Shown here: piece after piece, positions 8,128 through 17,499 of the stretch | Layout: each line of letters starts with the position of its first letter | Numbering within the stretch: the stretch's first letter is position 1 | NCBI GenBank assembly: GCA_033391075.1 | Contig: JAWPMV010000001.1 | Location: forward strand, 5,270,001 to 5,334,000 | DNA from: Bacteroidia bacterium | Lineage (GTDB): Bacteria > Bacteroidota > Bacteroidia > J057 | Length of the DNA: 64,000 nt | Direction of reading: 5' to 3' | Program-made: the position numbers and the translations under genes | Notes under the pieces: generated by a model | The model's database searches: none | Told to the model about the DNA's origin: nothing | The model's input: only the letters and a program-made list of their open reading frames with translations

Positions 8128-10332
8128 ATGTTACTACGGGCACTCTTCCTCCTTGCCTTGATATTGCCCTATCCTTTTGCGCACGCTCAAAGTGTAAAAT
8201 CAAATCTTCCCTTTAGCAAGTCTTTATTGACTGCTCCGGGGGTAAATTACTATCCACATCAGTGGCCAGAAGATCAGTGGGAAAAAGACCTGAAAAACAT
8301 GGCCAGCATGGGGATTGAATTTGTCAATGTCGGGGATCAAGCCTGGGCATCCTGGCAAAGATCTGAAGGAGCGGCCCAGCTGTCAGGTTTAGAGAAAGTA
8401 GTTTCTCTGGCCGAACAAGCCGGTTTAGAAGTAGTCATTACGATTCCTATTATGGATGCGCCAGCCTGGCTGCGCTCATCCTATGAAAATATTGCAAATG
8501 TAGGTATCCCTCAACTCTCAAATGAGGTTTACCATGCTGCTGTACAGACCCTGGTAAAGGGCATGGCCAGAAAATTTGCCAATAATGATGCAGTGGCAGG
8601 CTTTATCATTCCCTCACTCAGCAAAGAGCAATGGGAAGGAATTGATAGAAGCCAGTTTTCTCAAAAACTGTTTCAGGAATACCTCGAAAGAAATTACCGT
8701 AGCATTGATTCTTTAAATACGGCATGGGGAATGGCTTTTGTAGGAGAGACCTATTCCAGTTTTGGAGAAATTTACCTACCTATAAAAGGAAATATAGAGC
8801 ATCCCCTCATGAACTTGAGCTATCGCCAGTTCAGAGCCGATGAGTTACAATCCTTCTTACAGGATCAAATCAAGGAATTAGCGGCTTATATCCCCGAAAA
8901 TCAGTGGATCAGTTTGCATGTGAAGGAAATGGCTTCTTTTCAAAATCCCTGGGAATATGAAAAGCTGGATTTTTTATCCTGGTCTCGTTCGAATGATTTC
9001 ATCGGATATGCTGATGCTTTCGAAATGGGCGTATCAACCGCTTTTTCAAATGCATTCTTCCAAAGCACAGGATCTCTGGGTTTTAGCGAGCAGGGAACCA
9101 ATCGCTATATTCCTTCGACTCAACGCATAGCACTTTATAATGCCCTCGCCAGTGGAAATCAATTCATAAGTCCCTACAGATATCGTCAGCCGAGTTTTCA
9201 TATAGGAAATGCTGAAGCTGCCCTGCTAAAAAGGGATGGGAAAACCCTCACGGCTTATGGAGAGACCTACAAGCAATTTATGGGGGAATTGAAACTCATC
9301 CGCGACAAATACCCTAAGTTGGTTGAAACTCCTGCAGCAATAAAAAGTAGAAATACCGCCATTTTATATAGCCCCCAACTTTTGAGAAACGCCAGCTATC
9401 AAAATGAAGAAGAAGGCTGGGACTACGAGAATCATTTGGCCGGCTATCATAAAGTGCTCCGCTCCATGGGTTGTCCCGTGAGCTTTATTCAGGGCAATCA
9501 GGATTTTTTCAAATACAAAGTGCTGATCGTAGCTGGATATGAGCATATTGATGAAAGGCTTGTAAAAAGATTAGAAGATTTTGCCAAAAAAGGAGGAAAT
9601 GTAATTTTCACGGCAAGATCTGCAACCAAAGATGCCAGCGGTTCCTATTTGGCTAAAGGGCCATCAAGTCCGATTGAGAAATTGATTGGGGCGAAAGTGG
9701 TTCATACAGATCAAATTCCTGGAACTGGCCAAAGCAAAATCAACCACAAAGGCCAAAGTTATAAATGGAGCAGCTGGGGGGAGGTACTCGAACTTTCGGG
9801 AAGTATCCCACTTGCTACCCATGGAGCACAATACTATAGTGGCCGTGCTGCAGCATCTTTTAAAACCTTAAGTAGAGGAAGTTTCAGCTACTTTGGCTTT
9901 GACACGGATGAAAAACTCCTGGAACAAGCCCTGGTAAGAAAAATATTTGAAAGAATGAGGCTTTCCTTTGACCGCATGGAATTGGGCATGGTAAAAGCCT
10001 GGAGAGATGGATTCTGGTTCGGGATGAATTTTGGGAAAGAAAGCCAACGTGTTCCTATGGATCCTTATAACACGATGTATGTAGGTACGCTTGATCTGGG
10101 TAGAGGAGAAGTAAATGTATGGAGAGAACGGGTCCAGGATGAATCTACAAAAACAAAGGTTTCCAATATTTCTACCAAAAGTAAAGCACCCGTAACTGCC
10201 AGTAAAGACGCGCCAAAAGAAAAAAATGCTAAGGACAAGAAGGTGAAGGATAAAAAAGTGAATGAAAAAGCAGCAGGCGAAAAGTCTTTATTCGAGCAGA
10301 CGATTCAAAACAGGAAAAAGAAAAACAATTGA
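8128..10332 (+). CDS. secreted GH42 beta-galactosidase-like protein, acid/base residue missing
   Basis: The best start is the ATG at 8128, which opens a clean signal peptide (MLLRALFLLALILPYPFAHAQ); a longer in-frame start at 8023 would bury it. The mature protein follows the GH42 plan: GVNYYPHQWPEDQW at the start of the TIM barrel, GIEFVNVGDQAW, APAWLRSS, and LNTAWGMAFVGETYSSF. Glu321 in GFSEQGTNR fits the nucleophile. At the place of the usual 'DNE' acid/base motif it reads IIPSLSKEQ (residues 160-168), so the acid/base glutamate is absent. A trimerisation-like domain follows, and then a lysine-rich tail (about 690-734). It may be catalytically impaired or use another residue. 734 residues, about GH42 length plus the tail. 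Confidence 0.75.
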   Translation: MLLRALFLLALILPYPFAHAQSVKSNLPFSKSLLTAPGVNYYPHQWPEDQWEKDLKNMASMGIEFVNVGDQAWASWQRSEGAAQLSGLEKVVSLAEQAGLEVVITIPIMDAPAWLRSSYENIANVGIPQLSNEVYHAAVQTLVKGMARKFANNDAVAGFIIPSLSKEQWEGIDRSQFSQKLFQEYLERNYRSIDSLNTAWGMAFVGETYSSFGEIYLPIKGNIEHPLMNLSYRQFRADELQSFLQDQIKELAAYIPENQWISLHVKEMASFQNPWEYEKLDFLSWSRSNDFIGYADAFEMGVSTAFSNAFFQSTGSLGFSEQGTNRYIPSTQRIALYNALASGNQFISPYRYRQPSFHIGNAEAALLKRDGKTLTAYGETYKQFMGELKLIRDKYPKLVETPAAIKSRNTAILYSPQLLRNASYQNEEEGWDYENHLAGYHKVLRSMGCPVSFIQGNQDFFKYKVLIVAGYEHIDERLVKRLEDFAKKGGNVIFTARSATKDASGSYLAKGPSSPIEKLIGAKVVHTDQIPGTGQSKINHKGQSYKWSSWGEVLELSGSIPLATHGAQYYSGRAAASFKTLSRGSFSYFGFDTDEKLLEQALVRKIFERMRLSFDRMELGMVKAWRDGFWFGMNFGKESQRVPMDPYNTMYVGTLDLGRGEVNVWRERVQDESTKTKVSNISTKSKAPVTASKDAPKEKNAKDKKVKDKKVNEKAAGEKSLFEQTIQNRKKKNN

Positions 10333-10354
10333 TTCTGAACAATACATGGTTTAT

Positions 10355-10384
10355 GCCGGATCCTTTGGGTCCGGCTTTTTTTTG
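10355..10384 (+). terminator. intrinsic terminator of the GH42-like gene
   Basis: A GC-rich 9-base-pair stem (10355-10363 with 10367-10375, one G-U pair) and a T-run from 10376. Confidence 0.8.
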
Positions 10385-10419
10385 TACTAAATATTTCGAG
10401 TCTCTTGAAAGCGAAGATT

Positions 10420-10508
10420 AAGTTCAAATGCAAATTCAAGGCTCAAGTACAAGGAGTAAACTTTATTGAGTTTGAACTTGATACTTGCACTTGATACTTG
10501 CACTTGAG
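10420..10508. repeat. hairpin with 'acttga / tacttgc' tandem arms, copy 1
   Basis: The left arm (10420-10453) is built of ttcaa / caagt units and the right arm (10472-10508) of tandem cttgatacttgca units. The arms are largely complementary. Closely similar arms occur at 45198-45279. Here the element lies between two convergent genes, flanked by their terminators. Confidence 0.6.
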
Positions 10509-10530
10509 TTTCTGCCCCTTACTCCAAAGT

Positions 10531-10560
10531 AAAAGCCCCGACCGGAAGGTACGGGGCTCA
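10531..10560 (-). terminator. intrinsic terminator of the DUF1501 gene
   Basis: On the minus strand the stem agccccgtacc / ggtcggggct is followed by a short T-run. It lies 24 bases after the DUF1501 stop codon. Confidence 0.65.
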
Positions 10561-10583
10561 TACATATACTATTGAAAAACTTC

Positions 10584-12365
10584 CTATCTACTGATCACGA
10601 ATTTCGCATAGCCCAGGCGTTTTGCACTAAAGCTATTTCCGTGATTGGCCATCAGATGCAGGATGTAGGTTCCTTCTTTTACATCACTTACATCCAACTC
10701 CAGGGTATTTTCTCCATTGAAAAGCCGCAAAGATATTTCCTTTACCAACTTTCCATTCAGATCAAATATCCCTGCCGTAGCCGGCTGCATACTTTCCGAT
10801 TCCAACCTAAGCTTCATCAATGCTGATGCCGGATTAGGCCATAAATTGAGGGCTTGACCTTCTGGGAAGAGATCGATATTCGTGGGACCTCCGCCGCCGC
10901 CACCTCCGCCACCAGTAGGTGCAGGCAGATCTACGGTAAGGTCACAGGCAGGATCTGCTTTAAAGTCAACCGTATTACCCTGATCGTCTATAAAATTGGA
11001 GTTGACCAGGTCTGGCAGATTGACTGCATGATCATAGAATTCCATAACATCCAGGGTTCCGTAATTCACCCCAAACCAGTCCATCATGACCGAGGAAAGA
11101 ATTTGACGGTAATCCCATTCAAATCCCACCAAACGGTTTCGATTGATATTGACGATGTCAGGATTATCCCCTAATACACCCCCATCAACGCCTTTGCCAA
11201 AGACCACCATAGGAGCCGAAGTTCCATGATCTGTCCCAAAGGTTCCATTCTCACCCACCTGGCGACCAAATTCTGAAAAAGTCAGACCGATTACTCTGTC
11301 ATCCAGTCCCAGTCCTTTTAGGTCTTCCATGAACGCGTTTACGGCTTCAGAAAGGTGATATAGCAGGGTACCATGTCCACCAAAGGAAGGTTTATTCATC
11401 AAGGCCTGATTTTCATGGGTATCAAATCCCCCCATTCTTACCAGGAATACCTTGGTTTTAATCCCTCCAGCCAGCAAGCGTGCAACCGTTCTCAACTGAG
11501 GAGAAAGCGGATTATTCTGGAATCGACTCGCATTGGAGTGGTAGGTCATCGGATAAGTAACATTGGGGCTATTGGCACCCAAATTATACACATCCGTCAG
11601 ACGCTGAGCATATACATTCGTAGTACGCTCTACATCTGTGATGAACTCAAGTTCACGACCATAATCAGAATCAGGGAAAGTATCCGGAAGAGCTCCTCCC
11701 AATCCATTTACCTGAGCGGCAAAGTTGCTGGGATTGTTGCTAAGGGTAATTCCCATAGGAATACCCATCGCCCGGTGGAAGCCCAGAGAAACAATATGGC
11801 TACCAAATTCCAAACCTGGAGGATCAGGCATATCGGTACTCGGATACTGATCCGGATAATTGGTAAATCTGTGATCCAGGTAACGACCAAACCAACCGGA
11901 ATCCGGATTTTCGACCATACTCGGGCCATCCTTTCCACTCAACCAAATATCAGTCCCTCTAAAGTGAGAACCATTGATATTGGGATAAGCTACATTTTGC
12001 ACGACCTTGAGTTTTCCCTGATCATAGAGATTTTTAAATCCTCCTAAATCCGGGTGTAATCCAATTTGCTGATTGCTCGGCAAAGTGGTATCCAGGTCGA
12101 TATATTTTCTCACACCTACATTGTCAATTCCAATGCGGGGTCGCAAATTTCTATAGGTATTGTATTGATCCAAAGGAACGAAGGTATTTATACCATCATT
12201 TCCTCCAGACAATTGAATGATCACCAAAACCCGATCCCCTACTTCTTCACAGGTAAAAGAGCTGGTCATCAAAGATTCGGCCATCGCACGTACAGGTACT
12301 CCACCCAGTGCCAAAGGAGCTGCTATCATTGGCAATGCTCCTCTCATAAAATCTCGTCTTTTCAT
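10584..12365 (-). CDS. DUF1501 protein with Tat signal and T9SS-type tail
   Basis: 593 residues. The N-terminus MKRRDFMRGALPMIAAPLAL carries a twin-arginine (RRDFM) Tat signal. The DUF1501 domain (about 40-450), an alkaline-phosphatase-like fold, shows LVIIQLSGGNDGINTFVPL, FRGTDIWLSG, MGGFDTHENQ, TFSEFGRQVGENGTFGTDHG and an Asp/His metal-type layout. A glycine run (about 496-504) links to a final domain beginning LNLWPNPAS and ending in SAKRLGYAKFVISR, a type A T9SS sorting tail. DUF1501 proteins are almost always encoded with a DUF1800 partner, here 19 bases upstream. Biochemical function is not established; the fold suggests a sulfatase- or phosphatase-like hydrolase. Probably surface-located. 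Confidence 0.85.
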   Translation of the reverse strand: MKRRDFMRGALPMIAAPLALGGVPVRAMAESLMTSSFTCEEVGDRVLVIIQLSGGNDGINTFVPLDQYNTYRNLRPRIGIDNVGVRKYIDLDTTLPSNQQIGLHPDLGGFKNLYDQGKLKVVQNVAYPNINGSHFRGTDIWLSGKDGPSMVENPDSGWFGRYLDHRFTNYPDQYPSTDMPDPPGLEFGSHIVSLGFHRAMGIPMGITLSNNPSNFAAQVNGLGGALPDTFPDSDYGRELEFITDVERTTNVYAQRLTDVYNLGANSPNVTYPMTYHSNASRFQNNPLSPQLRTVARLLAGGIKTKVFLVRMGGFDTHENQALMNKPSFGGHGTLLYHLSEAVNAFMEDLKGLGLDDRVIGLTFSEFGRQVGENGTFGTDHGTSAPMVVFGKGVDGGVLGDNPDIVNINRNRLVGFEWDYRQILSSVMMDWFGVNYGTLDVMEFYDHAVNLPDLVNSNFIDDQGNTVDFKADPACDLTVDLPAPTGGGGGGGGGPTNIDLFPEGQALNLWPNPASALMKLRLESESMQPATAGIFDLNGKLVKEISLRLFNGENTLELDVSDVKEGTYILHLMANHGNSFSAKRLGYAKFVISR

Positions 12366-12384
12366 AATTTTTACGTTAAGAGCA

Positions 12385-14049
12385 TTATGCTAATGAATAT
12401 TCAGGCGACTGCAGGATGCCACGAACCAATTTCTCGATTTGCTGACGTACCGCTACGTCATCTCCAGAAGCTACATAGGTATCCCATTCAAACATCCAGC
12501 TGGTTTCGCTGAGGTTATCAAGAAGGATTTCGTCCATGAAGTAAGAGAAACGGTTGGCATCTATACCTTCCGGCAAGAGATAATCGATCAACTCCTGCAC
12601 CAGATGATGTGCAATTCTGGCTCCTGCATGCGGTCCGGGATTGCCCATAGGATCATTTCCCGTGTATTCCGTAATATTTGCAGGATTATTTACCCAGCTC
12701 ATCAAATCCAGTCGGAGCGGATCATTCCCATAGATATGTTCTTCTATGATCTGATGTCGCGCTGGAAGAGATTTCGAATTCATCCATAAGCGATTGAAAT
12801 CCGGATTTTGATAAATCGGCGGATAACCGGCTACTTCTGGTGGCATGAAGAGATCAAAGCAGGCCTCAGATTGAGGTCTTTGTATCCCAAAACGATAGAA
12901 GGTAACATAGGAAGCAAAAGCATCCAATGCAGGATCCGGAATGGGAAGATCAAAGTAGCGAATCACGCCAACCTGTAGCTCCAAAGGAGACTTGATCAGG
13001 CCACCTACAATTTCATCGGTGGTATCCGGATTGCCCTCATCGTAAAAGTGTTCACTTTTCAACAATTGCTTGAGAACCGGAATGACCTGATAATTGTTGT
13101 TCTTGAGATTGTTGGCCAAAGGTACGATGATATCATCTTCGACCTCCTGGGTAATCAGAGGCCTTACAAAGAATCTATACATCCTTCGGGTGATCTCCAG
13201 CGCAGTTGCGTCCTGAGCGAAGATCATGTCTACAAACTCCTGAACTTCCAGGATCATATCCGTTTCAAGGGCCCTTCCACCAATAATGGTATTCTGGAAG
13301 GCATTGGAAAAGATTTTGTCAGTGGTATCGTGACGACCTATGTCAAAAGTGGCTCGGGGCAATCCAGTATCCGGATCAAATCCTAAAGGATCATCCCAGG
13401 CATCGTTTCGACGAAAACCCGTCATCAAACGGGCAGCCTCAGCTACGTCCTGCTCGGTGAAAGTGGTATAATCACCTTCTCCAATCTGAGGACCTTTACC
13501 AATGGTGAATAGTTCAAAGAATTCTCGCACAAAGTTTTCATTGGGACTGTTCTTTTCACTTTCCCCGATATCGAGGAAATCATTCATCCCATTGTCGAGA
13601 CACATTTTTAGCGCAAGATCCTTGTAACTTTTATCTACATAATGATATAAAAGTCTAAGGGTATAGTAGTGGTTTTCACTGTATTCAATGACATCCAAAC
13701 CCGTCACGAAACTACAGTGCAAAAAGAAAAATACCTTTTGCACAGCATTTACTGCGAGATTGGGATCAAAGATTTGGTGCAACCACCAGGAGTTGACGAT
13801 AGCTTTGAGGTCATCGTCATCAGAATTAGCTCCACCACGGCCGGTAACAACCCAGGTAAGGCCAGTGGCAGGATCAACGGGGGGAGGGGGAATCGGAGGA
13901 AAATTCATCAACAAATCGACAGCCTCGTCTGCAGTCCTCGATGCTAAATCATCAATTTCTGCTCTTTTAGGTCCGAAGGTAGTCCGCCTGAGCAAATGAG
14001 CAGATAACCGACGACCCAACTGTCCATTTCTTTGAGCTAATGATGCCAT
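12385..14049 (-). CDS. DUF1800 domain protein
   Basis: A 554-residue DUF1800 protein: the N-terminal signature HLLRRTTFGP (residues 18-27), then WWLHQIFDP, KVFFFLHCSFVTG, SPNENFVREFFELFTIGKG and DVAEAARLMTGFR are all typical of the family. There is no signal peptide and no in-frame upstream start before a stop codon, unlike the exported DUF1501 partner encoded 19 bases downstream. The two are almost certainly one transcript. Members of the pair are common in Bacteroidota and Planctomycetes, and no reaction is known. A proline-rich stretch near 50-58 (FPPIPPPPVDP) follows the first domain. Confidence 0.85.
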   Translation of the reverse strand: MASLAQRNGQLGRRLSAHLLRRTTFGPKRAEIDDLASRTADEAVDLLMNFPPIPPPPVDPATGLTWVVTGRGGANSDDDDLKAIVNSWWLHQIFDPNLAVNAVQKVFFFLHCSFVTGLDVIEYSENHYYTLRLLYHYVDKSYKDLALKMCLDNGMNDFLDIGESEKNSPNENFVREFFELFTIGKGPQIGEGDYTTFTEQDVAEAARLMTGFRRNDAWDDPLGFDPDTGLPRATFDIGRHDTTDKIFSNAFQNTIIGGRALETDMILEVQEFVDMIFAQDATALEITRRMYRFFVRPLITQEVEDDIIVPLANNLKNNNYQVIPVLKQLLKSEHFYDEGNPDTTDEIVGGLIKSPLELQVGVIRYFDLPIPDPALDAFASYVTFYRFGIQRPQSEACFDLFMPPEVAGYPPIYQNPDFNRLWMNSKSLPARHQIIEEHIYGNDPLRLDLMSWVNNPANITEYTGNDPMGNPGPHAGARIAHHLVQELIDYLLPEGIDANRFSYFMDEILLDNLSETSWMFEWDTYVASGDDVAVRQQIEKLVRGILQSPEYSLA

Positions 14050-14655
14050 GTCAAAGATTTTTTTAAATGAAACAATTAAGCTCCGTCAGGGTGTTTTATC
14101 ACTCTTTTCATATAGAAAAAAGTGATACAGGTTAATAAATACGTTAAAAGTGCTTACCCCAAGTACAAGAAGCAGAAATATTCAATTTTCGCCTCAATAT
14201 AAACGCTTTCACTGAAATTTCCTTAAATGAATTATTTACGCTGTGTTAAGATTCCAGGCTCTTTTGTCGGAAAAGCTTGAACAAAGAGACAAAATTCGGC
14301 CATATAATTGCTGAGATAAATATGTAATATTTGCTCTCGGATGACGGGGGAACTCATGAGAGAAACCTGCATCTTTATGATAGATAAAACGATTACAAAA
14401 AGATGGGGTTATTAACTAAAAGCAAATTTACCGGAGACGAAAAATTCCTGTTCAATTGTTCATTAAACATGGATTTCAAAGCTCCTTTGCGGGTTTTACC
14501 AAATGCCGAGAGTATCTTATTTGAGAAAAGTATTAACCTGTTTTAAACAAAAGCCAAAGAAAAAACTGCGGACTTAAGATTCCGAAAATTCTCAATACGA
14601 GAAGTAAGGATTCTCTCTTTCGGCCTAATTTTTCTTTATTTGCTGATGTAAGATT
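14050..14655. other. intergenic region between divergent DUF1800 and PKD genes
   Basis: 606 bases between divergent starts, AT-rich, with no ORF worth calling. It presumably holds both promoters. I found no exact TAnnTTTG element; the closest is TTTATTTG just before the PKD gene start (about 14636-14643). Confidence 0.4.
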
Positions 14656-17064
14656 ATGGACAGAATTTTCCGAATTACACTCATTCTCACGCTCTTTTCC
14701 AACGCCCTATATGTTCAGGCTCAACTCCCGCCAAGACAACCCGAGCAGGATTGTTTTGGTGCACTAAGTATTTGCCAGGATGTATATTTTCAGCCTGACT
14801 CTTATAGAGGTGCAGGTAGAGATTCCGATGAAATAGACGGAAACACTTCCTGCATGATTCTGGGAGAACGTAACAGTGTTTGGTATCGCTTTCGCATCCA
14901 GACGGGTGGGCAGCTTTGCTTTACCATAAGTCCGGTGGATTCTGCCGATGACTATGATTGGGCCTTATATGACATCACCAATTCTTCTTGTGCCGCCATT
15001 CCTAACAACCCCGCTCTGGAGGTCGCCTGTAACTGGACCTTCAATACAGGTTGCGGAGGAGAGACGGGACCCAATGGCAGAACGGATTGTCCCGGACAAT
15101 TTGAACCCTGCCTCACTGTAAATGCAGGAGATAGTTTTGTGCTAAATGTCAGCAACTTTACTTCCTCCAATGCAGGTTACACCATCAATTTCAGTCAATC
15201 TACCGCTGTCCTATTTGATGACACTCCTCCCAATGTAACCGGAACCAGCAGTTTCTGTACCGGAGTGACAATCACTTTTGATGAAAATATTCTCTGTAAT
15301 ACAGTTGATCCTTCCGATTTTGCCTTTAGTGGTCCGGATGGTCCTTATACTATTTCACAGGTAATCAGCCCCAATTGTGATACTGCCGGAAATGGTTTCG
15401 ACAATAGTTTTGACCTCGTCGTTTCTCCGCCTATTCAGCAAGCTGGAAACTATACGATTTCTCTGGTAGGCTTTGTAGGGGATTTCTGTAATAATGGAGC
15501 GGCACCCTATACCGCCAACATCTTTATGCCTCTGCCCCCCAATGCAGGTATCAATGCACAAACGGATCAATGCCTGATTGGTAATGCCTTTGGCTTTGAT
15601 TATACAGGGCCCTCTCAGGCACGTTCTTATCTCTGGAATTTCGGAGATGGAACCAGCAGCACCTTACGACAACCCCTGAAAAATTATTCCAATGCGGGTG
15701 TTTATACCGTCGAGCAGATCATTACAGATGTAAATGGATGTAATGATACCGCAACGGTAGATATCAATGTGCTGGACAAACCGGATATTAGCCTGATCAC
15801 CCCTAATACGGCCTGTCAGGGAGCCAGCATAGATATTCTTCATCAGACTACCTACCCAAATTCCACAGCCGCTAATTTGAGCTGGCGAATGGGAGATGGA
15901 GTTATTCAGAGTAATATAGACAGCTTCAGCTATGCCTATACGCGTCCAGGCAGATACCAGGTTTTTCTGGAAGCCTTCAATGCCCTCGGATGTAGAGACA
16001 CAGCCTCTCGATTTATTCAGGTTTGGCCCAATGCATTGGTCGATTTTGAGGTGGAAGAAGATGTTTGTAATGGAGATAGCGCACACTTCATTTATCGAGG
16101 TACTATGCCGCAATTACCCGGCTTCAGTGATTACATCGATACCTGGTGGTGGGATACCGGAGATGGAGATAGTTTAGGCGCACTGACCCATCCGGTACAT
16201 TTGTATGATTCCGGTGGCGTGTATCCCGTAACTCTTTATATCCAAACCGATAAAGGTTGTGTGGATAGCCTCAGGCAAGATCAGATCATTTATCAACCCG
16301 ATCCTCCTACGCTGGGAGATGATCCGGTATGCATCGGAGAACAATCACTCCTGACAGCAGTTCCTGATCCGGGCGGAATTAGCAGATGGTATTACAATCC
16401 AACAGATGAAGATCCGTTCCAACAGAGCAGCAGTTTCTTCACCCCTCCAGTCGTCTTTCCACAACAATACTATGTGGACCAACTCAGTAAAGAGGGCTGT
16501 GTGAGCGAACGGATTCTGGTAGAAGCCACACATTATCCCGTCGGCACAGGAGAAATTGTGCCCTCAGATAGCGTAGTAGAATTTCCCAACACCATCGTCA
16601 GTTTTAGCTTGAATGGTGATATTCCGGGGGACCTCTATAGTTGGGACTTTGGAGATGGAAATACCGCTCTCACGCCTTCACCGGCTCATGAGTATAAGTT
16701 TCCTAATAAATATCTGGTCAAACTCAATCTCACAGATATTTATGGCTGTCCCTATGACTTCCAAAAAGTGATAGAAGTTAAGAATCTGGTTGTAGTCCAT
16801 GTTCCCTCTGCCTTTTCTCCTAATGCAGATGGCATCAATGATGAGTGGTACATAGCTACCCGTCTGCTACAGAGATTCAGAATCAGTGTATACAATCGCT
16901 TCGGAAATGAAATCTTTGCTACAGAAAATCCTGAATTTCGCTGGAATGGAACCAGTCAGGACGGAAAAGCTGTGAGAGAAGGTGTCTATGTCTATAGAGT
17001 TCAGGCCAAAGACAATCTTGGCAATACCATAGACAAAACAGGTACCGTAACCCTCTTCAAGTAG
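14656..17064 (+). CDS. PKD-repeat surface protein with gliding-type (type B) T9SS tail
   Basis: An 802-residue exported protein. A signal peptide (ILTLFSNALYVQAQ) is followed by a jelly-roll-like region starting CFGALSICQDVYF, rich in Cys, seen in many Bacteroidota surface proteins (about 35-185). Then come an Ig-like region (about 190-295) and four PKD modules recognisable by their cores: YLWNFGDG, LSWRMGDG, WWWDTGDG and YSWDFGDG. The last 90 residues are the gliding-motility-associated C-terminal domain: VPSAFSPNADGINDEWY, then ISVYNRFGNEIF, FRWNGTSQDGKAVREGVYVYR. This directs type IX secretion and surface retention. Likely an adhesin or matrix protein; no catalytic domain is visible. A hairpin terminator follows. 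Confidence 0.9.
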   Translation: MDRIFRITLILTLFSNALYVQAQLPPRQPEQDCFGALSICQDVYFQPDSYRGAGRDSDEIDGNTSCMILGERNSVWYRFRIQTGGQLCFTISPVDSADDYDWALYDITNSSCAAIPNNPALEVACNWTFNTGCGGETGPNGRTDCPGQFEPCLTVNAGDSFVLNVSNFTSSNAGYTINFSQSTAVLFDDTPPNVTGTSSFCTGVTITFDENILCNTVDPSDFAFSGPDGPYTISQVISPNCDTAGNGFDNSFDLVVSPPIQQAGNYTISLVGFVGDFCNNGAAPYTANIFMPLPPNAGINAQTDQCLIGNAFGFDYTGPSQARSYLWNFGDGTSSTLRQPLKNYSNAGVYTVEQIITDVNGCNDTATVDINVLDKPDISLITPNTACQGASIDILHQTTYPNSTAANLSWRMGDGVIQSNIDSFSYAYTRPGRYQVFLEAFNALGCRDTASRFIQVWPNALVDFEVEEDVCNGDSAHFIYRGTMPQLPGFSDYIDTWWWDTGDGDSLGALTHPVHLYDSGGVYPVTLYIQTDKGCVDSLRQDQIIYQPDPPTLGDDPVCIGEQSLLTAVPDPGGISRWYYNPTDEDPFQQSSSFFTPPVVFPQQYYVDQLSKEGCVSERILVEATHYPVGTGEIVPSDSVVEFPNTIVSFSLNGDIPGDLYSWDFGDGNTALTPSPAHEYKFPNKYLVKLNLTDIYGCPYDFQKVIEVKNLVVVHVPSAFSPNADGINDEWYIATRLLQRFRISVYNRFGNEIFATENPEFRWNGTSQDGKAVREGVYVYRVQAKDNLGNTIDKTGTVTLFK

Positions 17065-17081
17065 ATTCTCACCTAATTTGA

Positions 17082-17146
17082 GTCGTCTCAAAACACTATT
17101 GATACCTCTTCGAAAAGTATCAGGAGTGATTTGAGACGATTCCCTT
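17082..17146 (+). terminator. long hairpin after the PKD gene
   Basis: Two 24-base arms (17082-17105 and 17117-17140) are complementary with only a few mismatches around an 11-base loop, followed by tccctttt. It probably terminates the PKD transcript. Confidence 0.65.
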
Positions 17147-17499
17147 TTAGATCAGGACTAGATTAGCCTTACATTAAGCGACTAAGTCATGAATCTACTT
17201 TTCGAAATCATAGCAAACTCACTGGAAAATATGACACTATTCTTCTCAGTGACTAAGCTGTTTTTACTTTTCTTTTTTTCTTTGGGAATCTGGCTGCACC
17301 TATCATGGGGAAGGACCCATCTTAAGGAATTCGTTCAAATAAGGCGCGTCGGGGATGGAAGGCCTGTGGGCGGGCAGGTTTAGCCCTTCAGATTTTGAGC
17401 GACTTTTCTAAAAAGTCGCAAAAAAACCCATACAATAGAGGAAAATGAATCTTTCAAATTTGCATATTGAGAGAGAGAAAAAACAAGCTGCAACTACTC
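17147..17499. other. intergenic region with GC-rich patch and a hairpin
   Basis: About 350 bases. A 64-codon frame at 17189-17383 has one hydrophobic stretch but no recognisable family. A GC-rich patch (about 17343-17385) differs in composition from its surroundings. A short stem (gcgactttt at 17400-17408 with aaaagtcgc at 17411-17419) follows, with an A-run after it and no T-run. This may be a decayed repeat or insertion remnant. Confidence 0.3.

Noticed and set aside
11373-12047. Long plus-strand frame (224 codons) inside the DUF1501 gene
   Set aside because: It is antisense to a clear DUF1501 protein, has no recognisable domain and odd composition; it is a shadow of the opposite strand.
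17189-17383. 64-codon frame with one hydrophobic stretch
   Set aside because: No family match, ends in a GC-rich patch unlike coding sequence here, and no promoter element; it could be real but is unsupported.
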